The translations under genes and the position numbers were made by a program. Of a stretch of DNA of 64,000 nt, positions 35,262-46,368 are shown one piece after another. The stretch's first letter is position 1. The number at the start of each line of letters is the position of its first letter. A model generated the notes under the pieces. It saw nothing but the letters and a program-made list of their open reading frames with translations, was not told the DNA's origin and searched no databases. The DNA is taken from contig CM019063.1 in assembly GCA_009667805.1 (NCBI GenBank), forward strand, positions 355,904,942 through 355,968,941. Reading direction: 5' to 3'. Origin of the DNA: Leptobrachium leishanense (Eukaryota > Chordata > Amphibia > Anura > Megophryidae).

Positions 35262-35579
35262 GGGGGTCACTAATTTATACAAAATATTTGGGAATTGAGG
35301 TGATCTGTGTCTTGTCACTGCCAGCAAGTATTTTGGGGGTCACTAATTTCTACAAAATATTTGGAATTGTTATAATCCGTGTATTCTCACTGGCTGCCAC
35401 CCATCAGGGGGGTCACACTGATTTATAGGAGGTTTCTGAGACTTGTAATCTGTGTCTTGTCACTGGCTGCCAGCTATCAGGGTGTTTCACTGAGTTATAC
35501 CAGAGTTCTGTAAATCTTTAATCTTTATACCAGAGATGAATCAGAGTTCTGTATGTATTTAATCTATATATCACTCACC

Positions 35580-37480
35580 ATGTCTGAAAGAACAAAAAGG
35601 ACAGGCAGACGCTCCCAGACACAGATTAGAGGGAAAGCAGCCCCTGTGTTGGGAGGCTGTGCCTCTGGTCATGTTGGACATGGTGCATCCTCTGCAGGGG
35701 CACGCTTGTCCTTTCTAACTGGTCTTAAGCAGCAGCAACATTCAGAGGATTTGGTGGATAGGCTAACCAGGCCATCCTCATCCTCCGAGTCCTCTGCCAG
35801 CCAGGCTTGTAGTGCTTTACAGTCCACCTCAGCTGCCAAAGCATTTAATGCAGCCTCCATGTCAACAGCTACTCCTGCCGTAGCCTCGCTATCACACACG
35901 GAGGAGTCAGCTGAATTGTTTGACTACAATGACTAGCATGGACACGGTCGTTACATTTCCTTCACGGCACAATGGGTAACTCTGATTGCAGCTGGGAGGG
36001 ATCCAAGACTCTGTGCTGGAGCTTGTTCATCCACCACGCCTCCAGAAAGCTGCTTGTATGAGGTCTGTCTGCTCCACTACCACCACCTCTCCCTCTTCCT
36101 CCTCCTCCTCTGTCTCTGGCAAAGTGGCAGTTAAATCGACGCCTGACAGGGTCTACACAATGGCTCAAGCAAAAAGAAGTCATACTGTGCTTGAGCTGGT
36201 TTGTTTAGGGGACAGAAGCCACACCGGGCCTGGAATTCTGTCAGCTCTGCAGGGCCAGGTGCAGAGATGGTTAACACCACGCCAGCTTCACCTGGGAATG
36301 ATCGTCTGTGATAATGGCAACAACCTTCTCTCTCCCCTTCGCAAGGGTAAATTGATGCATGTACCATGCCTAGCACACGTCCTAAATCTAGTGGTACAAC
36401 GTTTCCTAGCCAAGTACCCAGGGCTGCCAGAGCTTCTCAGCCAGGCCAAAAAAGTCTGCAGCCACTTCAGACAGTCATTCCCAGCAAGCGATCGCCTGGC
36501 AGAAATTCAAAGAGAATTCTACCTTCCCACAAACCGTCTGATCTGTGACATGCCCACCAGGTGGAACTCGACATTAGCAATGCTACAGCGTCGGCACAAG
36601 CAGCAGAGGGCCATCAACGAGTACCTGTGTGAGTATGGCACAAGGACAGAGGTTCAGGTCAACTTGTTTTTTTTTTCCCCACGCAGTGGCTGATGATCAA
36701 GGATGCATCCACTGTACGGTCACCATTTGAGGAGGCAACGAGGATGGTGAGCAGGGACAGTGCATGTATCAGTGACACAATTCCTTTAGTGTTCCTGCTG
36801 GAGCACACTCTGCGGGGAATTGCATGGGCTCCCTTATAATGCAAAGCCTGCTAAAGGACCCCAGGATTCGTGCTATCAAGGAGAGGGATCATTACTGGTT
36901 GGCAACCCTTCTTGATCCACGATACAAGGGTAAAGTTGCAGAGCTCATCCTGCCCGCACAGAGGGAGCACAGGATGAAAAAACTTGAGGACGCTCTAAAG
37001 CGACACTTGTGTAACACCTTTCCAGGCACTGGTAGGTTACCAAGTGATGACACACGTGCTTCTGAGGCTGTGGATGTTCAGAGGAATAGTGGTGAAGGCC
37101 AGGGCCGCTTGACTGATGCATTTTTTAATTTTTTTAGTCCACGACGCCCAGGGACGTCAAATGTAGGCACCCATTGCCAACGTCTTCACCATATGGTGCA
37201 GGACTACCTAGGGGCAAGGGCAGACCTGGACACGTTTCCAGCAGATGATCCACTGGCTTACTGGGTGTTGAGATTGGATCACTGGCCAGAACTTGGCCAA
37301 TATGCTATGCAGCTACTAGGTTGCCCTTCATCTAGCGTGCTTTCTGAAAGGACGTTCAGTGCCACTGGAGGTTTTGTCATAGACAAAGAGTGCGTCTGTC
37401 CACCGACTCTGTAGACCGGCTGACATTTATAAAAATGAATCAGTCCTGGATTAGCAGCTATCAATCCCCTGATGCTGAAG
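35580..37480 (+). pseudogene. hAT transposase (copy B), internally deleted
   Basis: It opens at about 35,580 (MSERTKRTGRR) with the same serine/acidic region as copy A, to DYND at 35,935. It then jumps directly to sequence equal to the start of copy A's catalytic half (HGHGRY...). The deleted ~1 kb contained the BED zinc finger. The frame at 35,986-36,693 has IVCDNGNNLL, CLAHVLNLVV and DMPTRWNSTLAML. After a frame change the frame 36,824-37,414 has DHYWLATLLDPRYK and the hATC dimerisation motif (DPLAYWVLRLDHWPELGQYA...SVLSERTFSATG). It ends in a premature stop near 37,412. Confidence 0.88.
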
Positions 37481-37554
37481 TAACGGAATAGATCGGGGTT
37501 GTCTTCTGCATTCACAAAACCTCCAGCACTGAACTCTTCCACAATACCACAAAA

Positions 37555-38345
37555 GGGTTACGGTGTGAAGGCACTTGCTGCCATGAAAGGCGCAATATTT
37601 GGCTGCAATGACGCCTGTGCCACATCTATATCCTTTTAATTTTTTGAACCGCAGGGTCCAACCCTGCACTCTTCCACAATACTACAGAGGGGTTACTGTA
37701 TGAATGCACTTGCTGGCCTGGCACCAAAAGCACAATATCTGGGTGCACTGACGCCTTTAACAGATGCATATCTTTTTAATATAGGACCGCAAGGTCCACC
37801 ACTGCATTCTTTCACAATACTACAGAGGGGTTACTGTATGATAGTACATGCTGGCCTGGCAGTCTGGCACCAAAAGCACAATATCTGGGTGCACTGACGC
37901 CTTTACCAGATTCATATCTTTTTAATATAGGACCACATGGTCCACCCCTGCATTCTTCCACAATACCAGAGAGGGGTTACTGTATGAATGCACTTGCTGG
38001 CCTGGCACCAAAAGCACAATATCTGGGTGCACTGATGCCTTTAACAGATGCATATCTTTTTAATATAGGACCGCAAGGTCCACCACTGCATTCTTTCACA
38101 ATACTACAGAGGGGTTACTGTATGAATGCACTTGCTGGCCTGGCACCAAAAGCACAATATCTGGGTGCACTGACGCCTTTAACAGATGCATATCTTTTTA
38201 ATATAGGACCGCAAGGTCCACCACTGCATTCTTTCACAATACTACAGAGGGGTTACTGTATGATAGTACTTGCAGGCATGGCACCAAAAGCACAATATTT
38301 GGGTGCACTGCCACTGACGCCTGTATCAGATTCATATCCTCAGGT
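37555..38345. repeat. ~140-bp tandem repeats in hAT copy B
   Basis: Five to six units share ggggttactgtatgaatgca and tttttaatataggaccgcaa. Matching phrases lie at about 37,691, 37,829, 37,973, 38,111 and 38,250. Copy A has only two to three diverged units at the same place, so the array expanded in this copy. Confidence 0.9.
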
Positions 38346-38521
38346 TACGGTGTGACGGCACTGTTGCCGACGCTAAAGGCCCAATTTTAAAGCACCTATT
38401 GTTACGTTCATCCAAAGCCTGCATAAGTTTCACAATAATTTAGCCAAAAAAATCACTAAACTTTTTCTACGTGTCCGAAAATGTCTCCTCTTTTCATACA
38501 GGACATGGGGGGGGGGGGTTT

Positions 38522-39643
38522 AATGAAGAACAGGATTGGCCGGGGGTGTCAAAAAGGCTGTGGCGGTCTGTGATATGCTCATACACAGCGCACATTACTG
38601 TGAGCTTAGTACCAACTCCGGCGGGAGAAGAAACCTTCGAAGAATGGGTGGAACAGGCGATTCAGGCTCTGGATGAGTGGGACGTCCCTGAAGCACAGAA
38701 AAAGCAAAGGATTACTGAGAGCTTAAAGGGACCTGCGTCAGAGGCTGTAAGAAACCTAAAATTGAGTAAGAAAGACTGCACTGCTTTAGATTATCTAAAT
38801 GTTCTGGAGGAAGTTTTTGGGTTAACGGAAAAGGCTGCAGAGCTCGTGTATCAGTATGAACACACCTACCAGCGGAAAGGTGAGAGAATGACCGAATATA
38901 TGATGTGCCTAGATAAGATTCTGCACCAGATACTCCTCAAGAAAGGGGCCGAACCGGCCGAAGTAGATAAGATCCGAATAAAACAGATCCTGAGGGGCGC
39001 TTAACCTCTAGATCCAGTGATGCTGCAGCTGAGAAGCAGGGAGGGTAATCAAGAACCTGGAACTGATCCGAGCTGTCAGAGAGGAGGAGGCTTTACTGGA
39101 AGAAAAATCCTTCAGGAGAGGAGAAAGAGCTTACGCGCAACCTGTGAGGCATAACGAATGTTTGCAGCCTGAAAGTGACTCGTTGGATACCTATGGATCC
39201 GACATGGACGAACAAGAGCATCTGATCACTTTTAAATCCACAGAGAAGGCTGTCAAAGAATTAAACCTCTCTGCACATGGTGAGTTGCACAAAACTGTAA
39301 AGAAGGTACAAGAAGCTCAAGCTGAATTGCAACAGACGCACGCGGAACTGTGCCGAGTATTGTTGAAGGTGACAGAGACACAGACAGAGATGCAGAAGTT
39401 CCTTACAGACATGCAGACAACCGGAGTTGCTGTGGCGTCTAGCCAGGGTCCTTCAACCGAATCACAGCAGGCGACTGCATCTCTGCTTTCAAAGAAGAGA
39501 TGTTTCAGTTGTGGAGAAATGGGCCACTTCCGCGCACAATGCAAAAGCCAGAAGCCTGAAGGAAATAGAGTTGAGGAGTTCTTGAAAGCCTTGGAAGGGC
39601 TGTTATCTACCTCACCGGCGGGAAACGCCAGAGGGCACAAGTG
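38522..39643 (+). pseudogene. Gypsy Gag, PNMA-like
   Basis: The first part (38,590-39,004) reads TFEEWVEQAIQALDEW...SLKGPASEAVRNLK...CLxxLEEVFG-type sequence (here YLNVLEEVFG), the capsid fold shared by the PNMA family and its gypsy ancestors. A TAA stop at 39,002-39,004 and a frameshift near 39,045 interrupt it. The frame then runs to 39,643 with a heptad-like helical stretch (KKVQEAQAELQQTHAELCRV) and a CCHC zinc knuckle (CFSCGEMGHFRAQC, 39,501-39,542) that would bind RNA. Gag assembles the particle. The start codon is not fixed, because the 5' end is cut. Confidence 0.85.
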
Positions 39644-42600
39644 AAGGAGCAACCTAGGTGCCCGAAGGCTGAAACCCGTTCCAAAAATCAAGCCAGGACT
39701 AAGAGGGCGAGAGGGCCCAAAGTCTGGCCAACTGCCGAGCCTGCCAGGACTGAAAGAGTCACTCCCTTAGCATCCGGTCCTATGTCATGGGGAAGCAATG
39801 CACACCCAAAACCTGCACGGGCCAAGAAGAAGGCCAGGGCACAACAAACTGGGTCTAAATGTCCTGTTGCCACCACCAAGTTTCCTGACCAGCTGATAGG
39901 TCCCTCCCCTATTGTGCCAATCCAAGTGGAGGGAGTCTACACTAAAGCTCTGTTGGACTCAGGGGCTCAAGTGACATTGATTTACAGAGATTTCTATGAG
40001 AGACACTTGAAGCACATACCTCTACAGAAATTGAAGGATCTGGTAATCTGGGGTATCGGAACTGAGAAACTCCCCTATGACGGGTATCTACAGGTGAAGT
40101 TGGAGATCGGATCCGAAGTCATTGGACAGTCCGGAGGTTGTGATGCATTGGCCATTGTGTGTCCTCGGCCTTCAGGGGCAAACAGGAGTTCCATGATAGT
40201 GGGGACGAATACCGATTTGGTGCGATGTCTCCTGACACCTGTCATACTGGAAGAAGGTTCTACTAAAGGAGTACACCCAATGTTACATCCAGTCTATCAG
40301 AGAATGGTCGAAGAACAGAAGGCACCTGCTGAAGTGGGGCGCCTGTGGAGATTGGAAGGAACAGAGAAGGTTCTGCAAGCAGGAGAAGTAACGAGTTTCC
40401 GGGCTTTAGTGAAGTTGAACGGATCGCAACCAGGGCCCTATGTAGTACTGGAAACCGATTTTAATCATGGGAGTGAAGCCGGAGTAGAAGTAATCCCTGA
40501 AATAATCTCCACTAAAGTTTTGAAAAGAACACGAGGAAGAGTCTCAGTCAGCGTGTGCAATGTGTCTGATTCTCCAGTAGTCCTTAAAGCACGAATGCCT
40601 ATCGGGCAAGTAGCGACCGCTATGCCCCTCTCTCCTACCGATTTAGGAGGGGGAGTGGATAAAGAGATTCCAGCTGAAGGATTCTACCCCAAGGACGCTC
40701 CCATTTCACCTGAATGGAAGAAACGTCTTCAGTCCCAAGTTCTAAAGTGGAGAGACTTGTTCTCAAAAGAGGAGTTCGACCTAGGCCTAGCTAAAAGTAC
40801 TGAGCATCGCATTCGATTACAAGAGGACAAGCCGTTTCGTGAAAGGTCAAGATGAGTTCCGCTGGGAGACTTGGATGATCTACGAGAACAGCTGAATGAA
40901 CTGCAAAGAACCAAGGTGATCCAAGAGTCCAGGAGCCCATATGCATCTCCACTAGTAATGGTCCGGAAGAAGAATGGTTCTGTCCGCCTATGCATAGACT
41001 ATCGCATGCTGAATCGGAGAACCATCCCAGATCAATATGCTACTCCTCGGATAGAAGATGCCTTACAGTGTTTGTCTGGAGCAAAATGGTTTAGTGTACT
41101 AGACCTGTGAAGTGGGTATCACCAGATACCAATGCATCCTGAAGACAAAGAGAAGACTGCATTCATCTGCCCATTGGGGTTCTTCGAATTCAACAGAATG
41201 CCTCAAGGCCTTACGGGGGCTCCAGCCACATTCCAACGGTTAATGGAGAAGACAGTCGGGGACATGAATCTGATCGAAGTATTAGTTTACCTGGATGACA
41301 TAATTGTGTTCGGGAAGACACTGGAAGAACATGAACAACGTTTGGAGAAGGTCTTGAAGAGGCTCCATGAAGAGGGATTGAAACGGTCTCTGGAGAAATG
41401 TCAATTCTGTTTACCGTCTGTTACGTATCTGGGACATGTGGTCTCAGCGGAAGGCGTTTCGACAGATCCTCGGAAGTTGGAGGCCGTAGCTTCTTGGCCT
41501 AGACCCCGAACCATTACTGAACTTAGATCTTTCTTGGGGTTCTGCTCTTATTATCGAAGATTTGTAGGAGGATTCGCAGAAATAGCTCAACCACTGAACA
41601 AGCTCCTACAGAAGGAAAGCACAGAAGAAGGCCACAAGGTCTCCGACCGAAATCCATCAGCTCCAGGGCCAAGGAAAGCTCGAGAGTCTATCCAGGGAGA
41701 ATGGACCAGTCAATGCGAAGGTGCTTTTACGAAGCTGAAAGAGAGTTTAACTCGAGCTCCTGTCTTGGCCTATGCGGACCCTCACAAGCCATACGAGCTA
41801 CATGTGGATGCCAGCAGAGAAGGTCTAGGAGGAGTCCTGTATCAAGAGTATGGTGGATTGCTGAGGCCTGTAGCATATGTGAGCCGGAGCCTTACGCCTT
41901 CAGAAAAGAACTATCCTACCCACAAGTTGGAGTTCCTAGCCTTAAAGTGGGCAGTGGTAGACAAGCTAAAGGACTATCTGTATGGGGCCAAGTTTGTGAT
42001 AAAGACAGATAACAATCCTCTTACCTACGTCCTTACTACTGCAAAACTGGACGCAACGGGACATCGGTGGTTGGCCGCTCTGTCAGGGTTTCGGTTCAGC
42101 CTGAAGTATCGCCCTGGGGTGAATAATCGAGATGCTGAGGCTTTGTTGAGAAGACCCTACACTACAGAATGGACTCAGTTAACTCCAGATGGGGTACAAG
42201 CTTTGTGTCAAGGAGCAGAGCTCCGGGTCAAGGGAGGGATTGAAGCGGAGGCCATAGGAGTCACGGCTGCGGCTGTTCTGGAGTTCTACTGCAACCCTAC
42301 ACAGTTGAGGGATGAAAGTCTGCCTACCTTTTCAAAACAGGACCTGAAAGCTGATCAGGCTAGAGACCCTTTAATTGCGTTAACCATAAAGGCCCTAACT
42401 GCGAAACAGCGGGAAATTCTGCTGACCAATTCCCCAGATGGAGCCAGATTGGTCTACAAAGAGTGGGAACGGTTGAAGATGTTGGATGGGGTGGTCTACC
42501 GAAGGGGCCCCTCAACCAATGCTGAAGAGACCCAACAGTTGTTCCTTCCCACTAAACATAGGGAGAGTGTACTGCGATCGCTACATGATGAGCATGGACA

Positions 42601-44202
42601 TTTGGGCACAGAAAGGACTTTTAAGCTGGTGCGAGACAGGTTCTATTGGCCTTGCATGAGAGCTGAAGTGGAAAGTTACTGCCATTCATGTCTGAGGTGT
42701 ATTCAAAGGAAGACCCTACCGACCCGAATCGCTCCAATGAGCCATCTGCAAAGTCAAGGACCCATGGATTTGGTGTGCATTGACTTCATGTGCTTAGAGA
42801 CGGATGCTAGTGGGCAGGGAAATATTCTAATAGTGACTGATCACTTCACACGTTACGCCCAAGCCTTTTCTACAAAAGACCAACGCGCTCCGACAGTGGC
42901 GAAGGTTCTGATGGAAAAGTTCTTTGTTCACTACAGCCTACTAAGGAGAATACACTCTGGGATTCCCAGCAGTTCCAGTAATTGCCCAACAAGCCGGCTT
43001 TCAAAGTCTTTACCCTGATCAAAGACCCGAACTACACCATATCACCCTCAAGGTGATGCTCAGCCCGAAAGGTTCAATCGCACAATACTAAATATGCTGG
43101 GGACACTGTCAAACACAGAGAAGCAGAGCTGGAGTCGTCACATAGCTACGCTAGTACATGCATATAACAGTACAGAGAGTGCCGCCACTGGATACTCACC
43201 GTACCGTCTTATGTTCGGAAGAGAAGCTCAACTGCCGGTTGATTTGGCGTTTGAGCTATCTCTGGACCAGACGTTGGTAGCTTCCCTTAGAAATTACGTG
43301 GATAGACTTCGAAAGAATCTGGCCTCTGCGTTTGAACAGGCCCGTTTGACCTCAGGAAACAGGGAACAAAGGAATAAACGGAACTATGACTTGAAAGTTC
43401 GGATACAGGATCTACAACCTAGTGAAATGGTTTTGTTGAAGAACTAGGGTGCTGCTGCAAGGCACAAGTTAGCGCATACATGGAGTTCTCAGGTCTACAT
43501 TGTCTGCAAGCAACTGCTGGTGTATCAAATCCGTCCGGATGGCAAGGCTGGGCCTCTTAGGAACTGGCACTGGAATCATTTATTACCTTTGAGAGAGGCT
43601 GTGAGGATACCAGTTGGGGACGAACTTTCTCTGCCGAATCCGCCTGCTCCACGTTTGCCTCCCGTTAGTCGGTCTCAGCAGACCGGGCTATCGAAGAGAG
43701 CAAAAGGGACAGTGAGGAAGAAAGTTTTTGTCTGGACTGGATGCGCTCACCAGAGCCTGAAGAGGTTATCTCAGTTCCTGAACGGAGGGAAAGTAATTTG
43801 AGGCCTGAGGCTCCTGAATTTCAGTTAGAAGTCCCTGAGACTATTGAAATCCCTGTAGTTCCTGAAGCCGAATCTTATGACTACAGCTCTATGCCTTCAT
43901 TGGAAGGATCATACTCCGAAGAGATGTCTGCTCCAGTGGTAGAAAGAAGAACTGAGCCCGCGCCTATAGTACTTCCACCCGAAGAGGAACTGATTGAGCC
44001 AGAACCAAAATGCTCTGTTCGACTGCCCCAGCGACTCACCTACGACTCACCAGGACATAGCACTGAAGAGGCCGTCACCACAGTGCCAAGGTTGCCCGAA
44101 GTGTCTGCTATGTTAGCTGAGGTAGTCCAAAGCATGAGTCAACTTGAGGAAGTGTATCTAACCCATTGTATGCTTGCTGCTGAGCCTGTATATGTTGCCT
44201 AA
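39641..44202 (+). pseudogene. Gypsy Pol (PR-RT-RH-IN), nearly continuous
   Basis: One frame runs from 39,641 to 43,018 with only two in-frame TGA stops (40,853-40,855 and 41,108-41,110). Protease has LLDSGAQVTL (about 39,950). RT has PLVMVRKKNGSVRLCIDYR, VLDL(stop)SGYHQI, MPQGLTGAPATFQRLM and YLDDIIVF. RNase H has LHVDASREGLGGVL and KTDNNPLTYV. Integrase has HLGTERTF...CHSCLRC and VCIDFMCLE (first catalytic D). A lesion at about 42,945-43,020 destroys the second D region. The C-terminal half continues (43,094-43,447, a stop, then GAAARHKLAHTWSS) to a Pro/Glu-rich tail ending at 44,202. It begins overlapping the end of Gag. Confidence 0.9.
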
Positions 44203-44256
44203 TATATGTGAAAAATGTAATGCAACTGTTGTACCTCCTTGGAGAGACCCAAGAGT

Positions 44257-44272
44257 TCTAGGAGGGGAAGAG
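44257..44272 (+). other. Polypurine tract before the 3' LTR
   Basis: Purine-rich ctaggaggggaagag lies directly before the TGTAGCGCTGG start of the LTR. Such a tract primes plus-strand DNA synthesis in LTR retrotransposons. Confidence 0.75.
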
Positions 44273-44980
44273 TGTAGCGCTGGTTTTAAATTCCCTGTCG
44301 TTGTAGTACTTGTTTTTGGCCACCGGAGGGAGACAAGTGCGATGTAAGACACTGAACATTGGGACTACATTTTCCAGCATGCTTTGCGGGCGGGAACAGG
44401 AAGTGGGTGGGAGAGAGACACTGATATCCGCAGCCTCGTGGAAAGAGCTGGCAGAGCGAGCCGAGGAGTGAGAGGAGCAAGACGCAGTGTAGCAGAAAGT
44501 GATCTCGACCAGGCCAGAGCGCAGGTGCGGCCTAGCGGAGCTAGAGATCGGGTTTTTCCTTCCTATTTAACGAAGACCCAGTAACCCACGCTGAGACAGA
44601 GTAAGCTGAAGGACCCCGAGTGAGGAGAACCACAGACGATTTAACAGGGAGTGCAGGCGGTGAGCTGGCCATCTTGTGGCCGATACAGAGGAGCAAGACA
44701 GCGGATCCGGTGACACAGAAAACCCAAGTCAAAATCGAGCGGAGAGACGTCCTGGGTCGAGAGGAGCACCGAGTATCTGGCGGATGGGTGAGAGGCCTTC
44801 CAGGCCACTGTGAAATACTAAAGCACACTACAGTTTGTTCCAAAACCTATAGGGCCCCAACGTGACTAGTCGAATATACCTCCTAAATAATTCACTGGCC
44901 AGTTGAATATTGTACCAATACACACATACACATACATTCCTTGGGACATAACCTGTACGAGACTCACACTCCAACCACTA
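44273..44980 (+). mobile_element. 3' LTR of the PNMA-Gag gypsy element
   Basis: It starts TGTAGCGCTGG after the polypurine tract. The right end is uncertain; candidates are CA dinucleotides between about 44,905 and 44,985. A motif close to the ZNF143/THAP11 site lies at 44,364-44,382. The short open frames on both strands here are not credible genes. Confidence 0.6.
44364..44382 (+). promoter_or_regulatory. ZNF143/THAP11-like motif in the LTR
   Basis: ACTACATTTTCCAGCATGC differs by about one base from the vertebrate promoter motif ACTACANTTCCCANNATGC. It lies about 90 bp into the LTR, where U3 promoter elements would be. Whether it is bound is unknown. Confidence 0.45.
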
Positions 44981-44989
44981 AGGGGTTAA

Positions 44990-45114
44990 AAATACTTTTT
45001 TTCCTTTTCCGCTGCGCGTTTCTCGCATTACGAAGTGCTGTATTTTTCCTTTTCCGCTGCGCGTTTCTCGTATTACGAAGTACTGTAAATATATATATAT
45101 ATATATATATATAT
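44990..45114. repeat. Short tandem duplication and (TA)n run
   Basis: A ~55-bp unit with ttttccgctgcgcgtttctcg is present twice (about 44,999-45,035 and 45,050-45,085), followed by a TA microsatellite at 45,087-45,114. Confidence 0.85.
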
Positions 45115-45616
45115 ACCGTGTTACTCATTATATGCCAGTTTATTCAGTAAACTATATAATTTATAAAATCCACGACGGTGCTGGAGTATATTTATTCCTT
45201 AGTGCGGGGAGACTGACCCGAGGTTCAAATTCAGCGGCTCCTCCGGGAGTGAGTGCTTCCCCATCTTTTAGAAATATAGTGGTCTCATACACACCACACA
45301 TTACTGAGATTTATTGCTGTGGTGCTCTGTGATACAGTAATGTGTGGTGTGTATGAGCGTATCACAGAATCCACAGCAATGAAACTCACGATCATACAGA
45401 CACCACACATTACTGTGAGTTTTATTGCTGTGGATCTCTGTGATACACTCATACATCTCACATGGTTTTGTTTTGGTGGGAGAGGGGGCAGCATTTCATC
45501 CATTGCTCCTGGGTAGGCAGCAAAGTATCTTGGGCCAGTACTTCCATGGCACGTGGTTCTCCAGCAGGCCTCCCAGGGGTCCAAGCAGTCCTGCAAAACC
45601 TTCACACTACCCTTGC
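45115..45616. other. Inverted and repeated short segments, no gene
   Basis: From about 45,280 to 45,460 the phrase acaccacacattactgtgag and its inverse alternate, with atttattgctgtggatctctgtgatac between them, giving three partly palindromic copies. A tRNA B-box-like gaggttcaaattc occurs at about 45,221, too isolated to call a SINE. No coding region was seen. Confidence 0.5.
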
Positions 45617-45993
45617 AGGCCTCTTGTTTGCGCCTGCCCGGTGATGCTGCCTGGGGGGACACAGAACGTGTTCCCTAGGTTGCAGCTGGCCATCCAGCGC
45701 CCCCTATGACATAATCAGAGGAAGCTGGCCATCCGGACAGCCCCCGCTTCTTACGTCACACTCACTGGGCGCACTGTGTGATGTCTGCCGCCCTATGCAT
45801 TGAAGGCAGACGTCACTCGGCGTGCCCTGTGACATAATCAGCAGGGGCCAGCCAGTCCCCTCTGATTATGTCACAGGGGCGTTGGATGGCCAGCTGCCAT
45901 CTTGGAGTGCCCGCCGGGCCTAGACTGCAACCTAGGGAACATTGCTTGTGTTCCCCAGGCAGGCTCGCCGGGTGGGCACAAATAAGAGGCCTG
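45617..45993. repeat. Large imperfect palindrome (~375 bp)
   Basis: The left arm (from ggcctcttgtttgcgcc through ttccctaggttgca and ctggccatccagcgcc to gacataatcag) is repeated inverted on the right, ending with gtgggcacaaataagaggcc. Arms are about 150 bp with a GC-rich centre that contains smaller hairpins. It looks like a foldback-type element; no flanking duplication was identified. Confidence 0.75.
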
Positions 45994-46315
45994 ATCACGG
46001 AAGGCCTGCAGCTGGCTTGAGTGCCATGAAGCACCTTACACCTGCAGCAGGCAAGTTAGGCAGCCACAAGGCCTCCCAAAAGCGCAAGGCCTTAGGCGCT
46101 GCCTTATTAGAGAGCTGCCATTGTTGAGGACCAGCATTTGCCTAACTGCCTTACGGCCCAGTCCACCCCCTGGTTAGTGGTTATTTATTTATAAGGCGCT
46201 AACAAGTTCCGTAGCGCTGTACAATGGAGAGACAGAATAATAAATATACATACAATTTACACACACAGAACAGTAGGAGAGAGGACCCTGCTCGAGAGGC
46301 AACAACAGTAATATA
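45994..46315. repeat. Dispersed repeats, no gene
   Basis: It holds a segment with ttatttataaggcgctaaca and gagaggaccctgctcgag (46,185-46,300), which resembles a common frog dispersed repeat. The stretch before it has no recognisable feature. Confidence 0.4.
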
Positions 46316-46368
46316 ATATATATATACTAGTTGTAAAGCCTGCCCAGAGGGCAGTCTATTGTGGATAT

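Larger units (their letters stand above)
33957..38499 (+). mobile_element. hAT element, copy B (same family as copy A), truncated
   Basis: It starts TAGGGATGAGC like copy A and carries the same transposase, on the plus strand. Relative to copy A it lacks about 1 kb between the acidic N-terminal region and the catalytic core. It has a solo LTR inserted at 34,496-35,261 and an expanded tandem repeat near its 3' end. It runs to about 38,499 (tctcctcttttcatacagga, matching 13,900 in copy A) and then stops where the gypsy element begins, so the last ~450 bp and its right TIR are missing. Confidence 0.88.
38500..44980 (+). mobile_element. Ty3/gypsy element with PNMA-like Gag, lacking its 5' LTR
   Basis: Gag, protease, RT, RNase H, integrase, a polypurine tract and a 3' LTR follow in the standard gypsy order. 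A G-run (about 38,506-38,519) marks the junction with hAT copy B, and no 5' LTR lies before Gag, so the element is 5'-truncated. The reading frame is much better preserved than that of the other elements here, so it is a comparatively young insertion. The 3' LTR limit is approximate. Confidence 0.85.

Noticed and set aside
44158..44865. Short frames on both strands across the 3' LTR
   Set aside because: They lie in LTR sequence and have no domain.
45185..45260. tRNA-derived SINE from gaggttcaaattc
   Set aside because: An isolated B-box-like match without an A box, tail or flanking duplication.
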